Of a stretch of 7,706 bases of DNA, positions 1 to 5,321 are shown piece by piece. The notes below the pieces were generated by a model. That model searched no databases. It was not told the DNA's origin and worked only from the letters and a program-made list of their open reading frames with translations. Numbering within the stretch: the first letter of the stretch is position 1; the number at the start of each line of letters is the position of its first letter. Position numbers and translations under genes: made by a program. The stretch comes from Marinosulfonomonas sp. (GTDB lineage: Bacteria; Pseudomonadota; Alphaproteobacteria; Rhodobacterales; Rhodobacteraceae): contig WGBJ01000490.1 of the NCBI GenBank assembly GCA_015494385.1, forward strand, positions 1 through 7,706, in the 5' to 3' direction.

Positions 1-280
1 GGGCCAGCGTTTCTTCGGTAAAGACACTGTCCCCGCCAAAAGCACCATCACCCCCGCCCGAAATTCGGGCCAGCGGAATAGACGGACTAAAATAATCCGC
101 GATCCCTTTTCGTTGACTTTCAGTTGTCGCGTTCAACAGCCACATCAGCATAAAAAAGGCCATCATGGCCGTCACAAAGTCTGCATAGGCAACTTTCCAT
201 GCACCCCCATGGTGCCCGTCACCGGCAACAACTTTTTTACGCTTGATGATAATGACTGGCGCGTTTTGTTGCGCACTCAT
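1..280 (-). CDS. motB: Flagellar motor stator protein MotB, N-terminal part (cut by window edge)
   Basis: The reverse complement reads from an ATG at 280 for 93 complete codons and is open to the left edge. Known role of the family: MotB pairs with MotA to form the proton-conducting stator of the flagellar motor and anchors it to peptidoglycan through a C-terminal OmpA-like domain, which lies outside this window. The visible part begins MSAQQNAPVIIIKRKK and has the family block HHGGAWKVAYADF (residues 23-35). One membrane helix follows (about 31-49, AYADFVTAMMAFFMLMWLL). Asp34 in that helix corresponds to the proton-binding aspartate (Asp32 in E. coli). The G/D-rich stretch GGGDGAFGGDS after it is the start of the linker or plug region. 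A good ribosome site, GAGGTGG, lies just upstream of the ATG. The neighbouring flagellar genes would be off the left side. Identity is secure; completeness cannot be judged. Confidence 0.93.
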   Translation of the reverse strand, partial: MSAQQNAPVIIIKRKKVVAGDGHHGGAWKVAYADFVTAMMAFFMLMWLLNATTESQRKGIADYFSPSIPLARISGGGDGAFGGDSVFTEETLA

Positions 281-406
281 CCCACCACCTCGTTTTATTC
301 ACCCAAGGACAGGGGTATCAGGCAGAGGTAAACACTGGCTTAACCTTTCAAATTGTCGGTATATTGGGTCCGGAACCTTATGGCGCATTGACTCTGCAGC
401 AAGGGT

Positions 407-434
407 ATTTTAGTTAGCTACCTATAACTAAAAT
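407..434. repeat. Perfect 10-bp inverted repeat in the motB / membrane-protein intergenic gap
   Basis: ATTTTAGTTA (407-416) and TAACTAAAAT (425-434) are exact reverse complements separated by 8 bases (GCTACCTA). The repeat is AT-rich and has no T-tract after a GC stem, so it does not look like a terminator. It ends 26 bases before the ATG at 461 and 14 bases before its AAAAGGA ribosome site. TATAAC at 423-428 is one mismatch from a -10 hexamer, so the dyad may be an operator over the promoter; no convincing -35 is paired with it. The remainder of the gap 281-460 holds the motB ribosome site and no other gene or clear promoter that I can see. Confidence 0.6.
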
Positions 435-460
435 CCTTCCCACCCGAAAAGGAATCTATC

Positions 461-850
461 ATGACCAACCCGCGTCCCTTCAGCCTGTCTTTGAAAATTG
501 TCGTTGTCGTCGCTGCCTTGTTTGGCCTTTTGACAGTGTTCTCGGGCGGTATGGCCCTGACCGGCAACAAAGAGGTCGGCAATGCTGTGCCCTTTGTGCT
601 GTGGTTCAACTTTATCGCCGGCTTTGCCTATCTGGCGGCGGCTTATGGTTTGGCCAAACGGCTGGACTGGGGGCTGAAACTGTCGATCTGGATTGCAATC
701 GCAACCGCACTGGTCTTTGCGGCCTTTGGTGTGGTTGTCATGCAGGGCGCTGCCTATGAAATGCGCACCGTTGGTGCGATGGTTATCCGCACCGGTGTCT
801 GGGTGATCATTTCGGCGGTTGCCGCCAAAGCCTATAAGCAGTTCACCTAG
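461..850 (+). CDS. Small four-helix integral membrane protein, function unknown
   Basis: A 129-residue protein that I do not recognise. Nearly all of it is hydrophobic, with four predicted membrane helices at about residues 11-33, 42-65, 72-96 and 104-126, short loops between them and a basic N-terminal segment (MTNPRPFSLSLK). Loops carry a few charges (KEVGN, KRLD, YEMRT), and there is no visible enzyme motif, signal cleavage site or metal-binding cluster. The start ATG is supported by AAAAGGA seven bases upstream, and the coding stretch uses GC-rich third positions like its neighbours, so it is a real gene. It appears to be a single-gene transcript: motB diverges to its left, and it converges with the ugp operon on its right across a shared hairpin. 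A perfect inverted repeat sits directly before its ribosome site and may control it. It could be a small DoxX-like or other uncharacterised membrane family protein, but nothing here proves that. Confidence 0.8.
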   Translation: MTNPRPFSLSLKIVVVVAALFGLLTVFSGGMALTGNKEVGNAVPFVLWFNFIAGFAYLAAAYGLAKRLDWGLKLSIWIAIATALVFAAFGVVVMQGAAYEMRTVGAMVIRTGVWVIISAVAAKAYKQFT

Positions 851-857
851 GAAAAAT

Positions 858-885
858 CCTGCCTTTGGCATCCGTCAAAGGCAGG
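858..885 (-). terminator. Rho-independent terminator of the ugp operon, possibly shared by both strands
   Basis: CCTGCCTTTG (858-867) and CAAAGGCAGG (876-885) form a perfect 10-bp stem with an 8-base loop. On the minus strand the stem is followed by ATTTTTC (856 downward), a usable U-tract, 8 bases after the ugpC stop codon. On the plus strand the stem is followed by CATTTGATT, a weaker tract, 8 bases after the stop of the membrane-protein gene. It is therefore a good terminator for the ugp operon and perhaps a bidirectional one between two convergent genes. Confidence 0.85.
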
Positions 886-892
886 CATTTGA

Positions 893-1969
893 TTACACCA
901 GACGTTCGCCGGTATCCTTGCGGAATACAAACGCTTTGGCAGGGTCAAACCCCAGTTGCAGCGTATCCTCGACCTTGGGCAACATCTGCTGATTGGCCTT
1001 CAGGCAAATCTCGAGCCCATGCGCAGCCCCCTGATCCGATCCGACAATCGTGCCGTAAATCAGGTTTTCACCGCCGTGCTGCTCCACCAGATCCACACGG
1101 AAATCCAGTTGGCCATCCTCCATGATTGACAGGATATCCGGCCGCACACCCAGCACCAGATCGGTATCCATCGGTAGATCGGAAAAGCCGGAAAAACGGC
1201 TGACACCATCCCCCAGATCCGTTCCGTCAAACCGGACCGGAATCAGGTTCATTTGCGGCGCACCGATAAAGGACGCAACAAACAGGGTTCTGGGGTTTGT
1301 ATACAGCTCCATCGGGGCGCCCATCTGTTCGACGCGGCCCTCGTTGATCACGGCCAGACGATCAGCCAAAGTCATCGCTTCGGTCTGGTCGTGGGTCACA
1401 TAGATGCTGGTGACATTCATCCGCCGTTGCAGGCGCTTGATTTCGATCCGCATCTGCACACGCAGCTTGGCATCCAGATTGGACAGCGGTTCGTCAAACA
1501 GGAAAACCTTGGGATTGCGCACAATCGCCCGACCCATCGCAACCCGCTGGCGCTGACCGCCGGACAGTTCGTTCGGCTGGCGATCCAGATAATCGTCAAT
1601 CCGCAACATCTTGGCGGTTTCCTCGACAATCCGCGTGATCTCGTCCTTGGGGATTTTACGGTTTTTCAGGCCATAGGACATGTTCCCGCGCACGGTCATA
1701 TGCGGATAAAGGGCGTAATTCTGGAACACCATCGCCACATCGCGGTCCGAAGGTGATACATCGTTGATCACCCGGCCCCCGATTGAAATTTCCCCTTCGG
1801 TGATGGTTTCAAGCCCCGCCACCATCCGCAGCAAAGTCGACTTGCCACAGCCGGACGGGCCAACGAAAACCACCAGTTCACCATCCGTGATCTGCATGTC
1901 CACGCCACGGATTGCTTCGGCCCCGTTCGGGTAAACCTTGCGAACACCCTTGAGTTCAACTTCAGCCAT
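893..1969 (-). CDS. ugpC: sn-glycerol-3-phosphate ABC transporter, ATP-binding subunit UgpC
   Basis: A 358-residue ABC ATPase that powers the Ugp importer at the cytoplasmic face of the inner membrane. Landmarks seen: Walker [10 protein letters not shown] (37-45), Q-loop Gln83 in [11 protein letters not shown], signature LSGGQRQR (135-142), Walker B VFLFDEP (155-161), D-loop SNLDA (163-167) and switch His193 in [10 protein letters not shown]. After about residue 235 comes the C-terminal OB/TOBE-type regulatory domain of the MalK/UgpC class ([19 protein letters not shown]). Length matches E. coli UgpC (356, from memory). Its ATG shares one base with the ugpE stop (TAATG), which implies translational coupling. 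It is the last gene of ugpBAEC and is followed by a strong terminator, so no ugpQ phosphodiesterase gene is attached. By sequence alone the ATPase could be mistaken for other MalK-class subunits; the operon settles the assignment. Confidence 0.95.
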   Translation of the reverse strand: MAEVELKGVRKVYPNGAEAIRGVDMQITDGELVVFVGPSGCGKSTLLRMVAGLETITEGEISIGGRVINDVSPSDRDVAMVFQNYALYPHMTVRGNMSYGLKNRKIPKDEITRIVEETAKMLRIDDYLDRQPNELSGGQRQRVAMGRAIVRNPKVFLFDEPLSNLDAKLRVQMRIEIKRLQRRMNVTSIYVTHDQTEAMTLADRLAVINEGRVEQMGAPMELYTNPRTLFVASFIGAPQMNLIPVRFDGTDLGDGVSRFSGFSDLPMDTDLVLGVRPDILSIMEDGQLDFRVDLVEQHGGENLIYGTIVGSDQGAAHGLEICLKANQQMLPKVEDTLQLGFDPAKAFVFRKDTGERLV

Positions 1970-2814
1970 TATTTCTCACTCTCCACAAGGCCCTTCACGA
2001 ACCATTTCTGAAATACCAGCACCACCAGAACCGGCGGCAATGTCGCCAGAATGGTCAGCGCAAATGCCTTCTGGAATTGCGGCAGCTCGCCGCCCTCGTT
2101 CAGCACCTGGTAAATCTGTTTGATCCCGATCACGAGCGTATAGTTTTCTTCTTTGGTGGTCATAATCAGCGGCCACAAATACTGGTTCCAGCCAACCACA
2201 AACATGATGATCAGAATGGCCGCAATCATGGTTTTCGACAGGGGCACCAGAATATCAATGAAGAAGCTCCAGGTGCTGGCCCCGTCCAGACGCGCCGCTT
2301 CAAGGATTTCATCGGGCACCGAGCGGAAGAACTGCCTGAAAAAGAACGTCCCCGTGGCCGAGGCAATCAGCGGCACAATCAGGCCGGTATGGGTGTCCAG
2401 CAGGCCCAGATCAGCAACCACCTTGTAGGACGGAATGATACGCACCTCGAGCGGCAGCAGCAGCGTCATGAAGATAATCCAGAACAGGAAATTCGCCATC
2501 CGGAACCGGAAGTAAACGATGGCATAAGCCGCAAACATCGAGATGATCACCTTGCCCACCGAAAAGCCGATACCCAGGATCAGGCTGTTCTTCATCATGC
2601 CCAGCGCCGTGACCTTTTTCATCACGCCACCCGGTTCAAACAGCACTTCGTTATAGGTCTCCAGAAAATGCCCGCCGGGCCAGAATTGCAGCCCTTCACG
2701 CAAAATCGTTTCCGGCGCGTGGGTTGATGTCATGAACGCCACCCAGACCGGCAACGTCATGAACATTGCGCCAATGATCAGGATGAAATGGGTGATTACG
2801 GTATGTCTGTTCAT
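1969..2814 (-). CDS. ugpE: sn-glycerol-3-phosphate ABC transporter, permease UgpE
   Basis: Inner-membrane permease of the Ugp importer, 281 residues from the start chosen here, the same length I recall for E. coli UgpE. About six membrane helices are visible (first at about 6-29; others near 76-100, 106-126, 141-160, 194-218 and 250-270). The coupling loop that docks on UgpC is canonical: EAARLDGAS at 172-180 followed by ILVPLSKT. The segment GWNQYLWPL (208-216) and the C-terminus [10 protein letters not shown] are close to the E. coli protein. An in-frame ATG lies nine bases upstream at 2823 (adding MGK), but the only ribosome site, AGGGGG, directly touches that ATG and sits nine bases before the one at 2814, so 2814 is preferred. 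The ugpA stop is only 13 bases upstream of this start, and the ugpE stop overlaps the ugpC start by one base. Confidence 0.93.
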   Translation of the reverse strand: MNRHTVITHFILIIGAMFMTLPVWVAFMTSTHAPETILREGLQFWPGGHFLETYNEVLFEPGGVMKKVTALGMMKNSLILGIGFSVGKVIISMFAAYAIVYFRFRMANFLFWIIFMTLLLPLEVRIIPSYKVVADLGLLDTHTGLIVPLIASATGTFFFRQFFRSVPDEILEAARLDGASTWSFFIDILVPLSKTMIAAILIIMFVVGWNQYLWPLIMTTKEENYTLVIGIKQIYQVLNEGGELPQFQKAFALTILATLPPVLVVLVFQKWFVKGLVESEK

Positions 2815-2823
2815 TTTTCCCAT

Positions 2824-2829
2824 CCCCCT
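2824..2829 (-). promoter_or_regulatory. Ribosome binding site that decides the ugpE start
   Basis: On the minus strand AGGGGG runs from 2829 to 2824. It is flush against the ATG at 2823 but nine bases from the ATG at 2814, which favours the second start. The site begins within the ugpA stop codon (TAG, 2830-2828), so ugpA and ugpE translation is probably coupled. Confidence 0.6.
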
Positions 2830-3706
2830 AATAATGCACTTTGCGTTCGATGAACCGGAACTGGATCACCGTTAGAACCAGAACCACAAGCATCAGGACC
2901 ACCGATTGTGCGGATGACCCGCCAATATCCGCCCCGCGGAAACCATCCTGAAACACCTTGTAGACCAGCGTGGTCGTCGCCCCGCCCGGCGCACCCTGTG
3001 TGGTGGTGTCGATAATGCCGAAGGTTTCGAAAAACGCATAGGTGATGTTGGTAACCATCAGGAAAAACGTGGTCGGGGCCAGCAGCGGAAAGGTGATCGT
3101 CCAGAACCGGCGCGTCGGGCTTTTGCAATCCATCGTCGCGGCTTCGGTTACGGATTTCGGAATGCCCTGAAGGCCGGATAGGAAAAAGATGAAATTCACA
3201 CTGACCTGCTTCCAGACCGAAATCAGGATCACGACGAATCCGGCATCTACCTCGTGTAGCTTGTGATCAAAGTCATAGCCGAACGAGTTCATGAAATGAT
3301 ACATGTCGCCAATCAGCGGGTTGAACATCAGATTGCCCATCAGACCGGCGACCGGCGGCGCAATCGCATAGGCCCACATCAACAGGGTCTTATAGGTGCT
3401 GGCACCGCGGATCACTTCATTCGCCTTGACGGCCAGCAACAGGGCAAGGCCCAGCGACAGCAAGGTCACCAAAGTAGAAAAGATCGCCGTGAACCATGCG
3501 GCCTGAAGCCATGAGTCATTGAAAATCGTATCGGCATAATTGCGGAACCAGACGAACTGCGAGGACAGGCCAAAGGCATCCTCGAGCAGGAACGACTGAT
3601 AAACGGCCTGACCGGCAGGCCACAGGAAAAAGATGGCAATAATCAGCAGCTGCGGTGCCACAAACAAATAGGGGATCGGGCTGTGTTCAAACTGGACGCG
3701 TTTCAT
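2828..3706 (-). CDS. ugpA: sn-glycerol-3-phosphate ABC transporter, permease UgpA
   Basis: Inner-membrane permease of 292 residues that pairs with UgpE to form the channel. It has the family N-terminus (IPYLFVAPQLLIIAIFFLWPAG within residues 11-32), about six membrane helices, and blocks shared with E. coli UgpA: FGLSSQFVWFRNY, SVWKQVSVNFIFF, GGATTTLVYK, SSAQSVVLM and the end QFRFIERKVHY. The coupling loop is odd. It reads EAATMDCKSPTRRFW (188-202), with Cys194, Lys195 and Ser196 in place of the usual Gly-Ala-Gly of EAA...DGAGP; UgpE next door keeps DGA. The rest of the loop and the downstream FPLLAP are normal, and the frame is intact. The ATG at 3706 has only a distant GGAAAG as a ribosome site, so expression may depend on ribosomes coming from ugpB. 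It follows ugpB by 67 bases that contain a hairpin. Confidence 0.94.
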   Translation of the reverse strand: MKRVQFEHSPIPYLFVAPQLLIIAIFFLWPAGQAVYQSFLLEDAFGLSSQFVWFRNYADTIFNDSWLQAAWFTAIFSTLVTLLSLGLALLLAVKANEVIRGASTYKTLLMWAYAIAPPVAGLMGNLMFNPLIGDMYHFMNSFGYDFDHKLHEVDAGFVVILISVWKQVSVNFIFFLSGLQGIPKSVTEAATMDCKSPTRRFWTITFPLLAPTTFFLMVTNITYAFFETFGIIDTTTQGAPGGATTTLVYKVFQDGFRGADIGGSSAQSVVLMLVVLVLTVIQFRFIERKVHY

Positions 3707-3730
3707 TCAGCAGATGCTTTCCGGGTATTG

Positions 3731-3764
3731 AAAATGGCCAGCAGAGGCTTACCCCCGCTGGCCA
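3731..3764 (-). terminator. Intercistronic attenuator hairpin between ugpB and ugpA
   Basis: On the minus strand, TGGCCAGC (3764-3757) pairs exactly with GCTGGCCA (3742-3735). Inside it GGGGG pairs with CCTCT (two G-U wobbles), leaving a four-base loop UAAG, so the stem totals 13 pairs. It is followed by TTTTC (3734 downward). It lies 9 bases after the ugpB stop. Such hairpins behind the binding-protein gene are common in ABC importer operons and act by partial termination or by protecting the upstream mRNA from 3' decay. That function is inference; the hairpin itself is seen directly. Confidence 0.75.
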
Positions 3765-3773
3765 CAGTATGGC

Positions 3774-5081
3774 TTATTTATATGTATCGTGGAAGCGGGC
3801 CAACAATGCGTTGCCGTCTTTCTCGATTGCAGCAAAGGCGTCTTCAACCGATGCTTTGCCCGACAGGATATCCTCAAAGTTCTTGTACATCACTTCGCGG
3901 ATCTGCACATAGAATCCCAGACGATAACCTTTGGTCCACTCGCCGCTTTTCTGTGTCAGCTGTTTAATACCGACTTCGGCATCCGGTGTGGTTTCGTAGT
4001 AACCGTCAGCTTTGGCCATTTCATAAGCAGCGTTGGTGATCGGAACATAGCCGGTTTCGCGGTGCCAGAAATACTGCATTTCAGGATTGGTCAGGAACTT
4101 GAGGAAATCGGCAACGCCTTTGTTTTCCTCTTCTCTCTTGCCGGCCATGGCAAACAGGGCCGCACCACCGATAAAGGTCGATGTTGGCTCGTCTACAACG
4201 CTTTTCCAGTAAGGCAGATAGGCCGCACCGAATTTGAATTCAGCACTTTTTGTCAGACCGCCAAAGGAACCGGACGACCCCAGCCACATCGCAACTTTTT
4301 GCTGCACGAATGCGTCCTGGTTGTCGCCCCAGCCACGGCCATAGTAACCGTACCAGCCGTTATCCAGCCATTCCTTGACCTTGGTCCAGTGCATCCGCAG
4401 TTCCGGCGTGTTGTACAGGATTTTGACATCGGTTGAATCATAGCCGTTGTTCGCAGTTGCCAAAGGCAGGTTGTGACGGCTCATGAAGTTCTCGGCCCAG
4501 ATCCACGGGCTGTGGCTTTGAGCCAGCGCCTGATATCCGGCATCTTTCAGCTTCGGCGCCATTGCTTCCAGTTCTTCCCAGGTCGCAGGCGGTGCATCAA
4601 TGCCGACTTTTTCAAAGATGTCCTTGTTATAATACAGCAGCGGCGTGGAGGAATTGAACGGCATGCCGATCATCTTGCCTTCGCTGTCGGCATAGAAATA
4701 ACGAACGCCTTCGATATAGTCGGTGCTGTCAAAGCCACCTGCATATTTTTCCAGCAGATCAGCCACAGGAACGACGGCGCCCTTGGAATAGATAATCGTT
4801 GCCGCGCCGGCATCGAAAATCTGGATGATATTCGGCTGCTGCTTGGCACGGAATGCGGCGATACCTGCCGTCATTGTGTCCTCGTAACCGCCTTTATAGG
4901 TCGGAACCAGAACATATTCGCTTTGGGACGCGTTGTATTTGGCTGCGATCTCTTCAACCACTTCACCCAGACGGCCGCCCATCGCGTGCCACCACTGGAT
5001 TTCGACCTGTGCATATGCAGCACTTGCCATCAACGACATGGATGTCACTGCGCCCACTGCAAATTTCTTGAATAATTTCAT
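3774..5081 (-). CDS. ugpB: sn-glycerol-3-phosphate periplasmic binding protein UgpB
   Basis: A 435-residue extracytoplasmic solute-binding protein that captures sn-glycerol-3-phosphate or glycerophosphodiesters and delivers them to UgpAE. Residues 1-24 are a Sec signal peptide (basic MKLFKKF, hydrophobic core, AYA before Gln25). The mature part has UgpB hallmarks: WWHAMGGRLGEVV (30-42), PTYKGGYE (60-67), PFNSSTPLLYYNK (141-153), WIWAENF (193-199), GSSGSFGG (268-275), FIGGAAL (303-309), RETGYVPITNAAY (341-353) and GYRLGFYVQIR (385-395). These cover most of the sugar-phosphate pocket known from E. coli UgpB. One pocket-region difference is Asp90 in QIFDAG, where E. coli has a Glu (QVYEVG). An in-frame ATG at 5111 would add ten residues, but AAGGGAG lies six bases before the ATG at 5081 and gives a clean signal peptide. 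First gene of the operon, with a Pho box 56 bases upstream of the start. Confidence 0.94.
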   Translation of the reverse strand: MKLFKKFAVGAVTSMSLMASAAYAQVEIQWWHAMGGRLGEVVEEIAAKYNASQSEYVLVPTYKGGYEDTMTAGIAAFRAKQQPNIIQIFDAGAATIIYSKGAVVPVADLLEKYAGGFDSTDYIEGVRYFYADSEGKMIGMPFNSSTPLLYYNKDIFEKVGIDAPPATWEELEAMAPKLKDAGYQALAQSHSPWIWAENFMSRHNLPLATANNGYDSTDVKILYNTPELRMHWTKVKEWLDNGWYGYYGRGWGDNQDAFVQQKVAMWLGSSGSFGGLTKSAEFKFGAAYLPYWKSVVDEPTSTFIGGAALFAMAGKREEENKGVADFLKFLTNPEMQYFWHRETGYVPITNAAYEMAKADGYYETTPDAEVGIKQLTQKSGEWTKGYRLGFYVQIREVMYKNFEDILSGKASVEDAFAAIEKDGNALLARFHDTYK

Positions 5082-5137
5082 AGCATTCTCCCTTTTTACG
5101 CCATGCTTCACATGACTTGTTCTTTACCTGCAAACCG

Positions 5138-5155
5138 GTGACAGAATCATGACAA
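5138..5155 (-). promoter_or_regulatory. Pho box (PhoB binding site) for the ugp operon
   Basis: The minus strand reads TTGTCATGATTCTGTCAC from 5155 to 5138: TTGTCAT, a 4-base spacer GATT, then CTGTCAC. The established Pho box is two CTGTCAT-type repeats 11 bases apart in a frame of 18; here the first repeat matches 6 of 7 and the second 7 of 7 (CTGTCAY). PhoB normally replaces the -35 element, with the -10 about 10 bases downstream. At that spacing stands GTAAAG/TAAAGA (about 5127-5121), a weak hexamer as expected for an activated promoter. The resulting leader to the ATG at 5081 would be roughly 30-35 bases. Position, orientation and the identity of the downstream genes all agree. No third repeat unit is apparent on either side. 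Confidence 0.8.
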
Positions 5156-5175
5156 CAGAAAAAATGAAGTCCCCC

Positions 5176-5217
5176 ATGATCCGTGGCCCCGATGAACCGC
5201 AAGATTGGGATCATCGG
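5176..5217. repeat. Two overlapping, mutually exclusive dyads in the ugpB-lysR intergenic region
   Basis: CCGATGA (5189-5195) is the exact reverse complement of TCATCGG (5211-5217), and ATGATCC (5176-5182) is the exact reverse complement of GGATCAT (5208-5214). The two right arms overlap, so as RNA only one stem could form at a time. The elements lie upstream of the Pho box as seen from ugpB. They would be in a ugpB leader only if transcription also starts near 5255, where TATAAT occurs on the minus strand (5266-5261) without a good -35. They may instead be protein-binding half-sites, or chance. Confidence 0.4.
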
Positions 5218-5262
5218 AACATACCCAAAAAGATAATGCAAACACTATTTCAGGCTTCTAAT

Positions 5263-5279
5263 TATAACACTATGTTATA
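5263..5279. promoter_or_regulatory. LysR-type T-N11-A palindrome, probable autoregulatory and ugp control site
   Basis: TATAAC (5263-5268) and GTTATA (5274-5279) are exact inverted repeats around ACTAT, and T5265/A5277 give the T-N11-A layout typical of LysR-family recognition sites. The site lies 42 bases before the GTG of the divergent lysR-family gene. It overlaps a possible lysR -10 (TATAAA, 5278-5283; -35 weak, TTCTAA at 5256-5261) and a perfect TATAAT on the opposite strand (5266-5261) that points toward ugpB. This is the usual location for a site at which such a regulator represses itself and controls the divergent gene. Binding is inferred, not shown. Confidence 0.5.
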
Positions 5280-5321
5280 TAAATAGCTTTCAAAACCAGT
5301 TCCCCGATCAAGGAAGAAACC

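Noticed and set aside
340..354. TTAA-N7-AATT upstream of motB, considered as a CtrA box
   Set aside because: The CtrA consensus needs TTAA-N7-TTAA; only one half-site matches, and such half-sites are frequent by chance.
407..434. The inverted repeat at 407-434 as a terminator
   Set aside because: The stem is almost entirely A/T with one G-C pair per arm and lacks a GC-rich base, and it stands just before a ribosome site, not after a gene.
428..871. Long open frame on the minus strand opposite the small membrane protein gene
   Set aside because: Its translation is rich in Gly, His, Gln, Arg and Asp with no domain, and it has no ribosome site. It is the antisense shadow of the well-supported plus-strand gene at 461-850.
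2077..2727. 216-codon plus-strand open frame within ugpE
   Set aside because: The composition is His/Arg/Gln-rich with no hydrophobic core. It is antisense to a clearly recognised permease gene.
3789..5075. Two long plus-strand open frames (3789-4436 and 4473-5075) opposite ugpB
   Set aside because: Both are antisense to ugpB and have no ribosome sites or recognisable motifs. Long antisense frames are common opposite GC-rich genes.
5082..5111. ATG at 5111 as the ugpB start
   Set aside because: It would add ten polar residues (MKHGVKRENA) before the signal peptide, while AAGGGAG is ideally spaced for the ATG at 5081.
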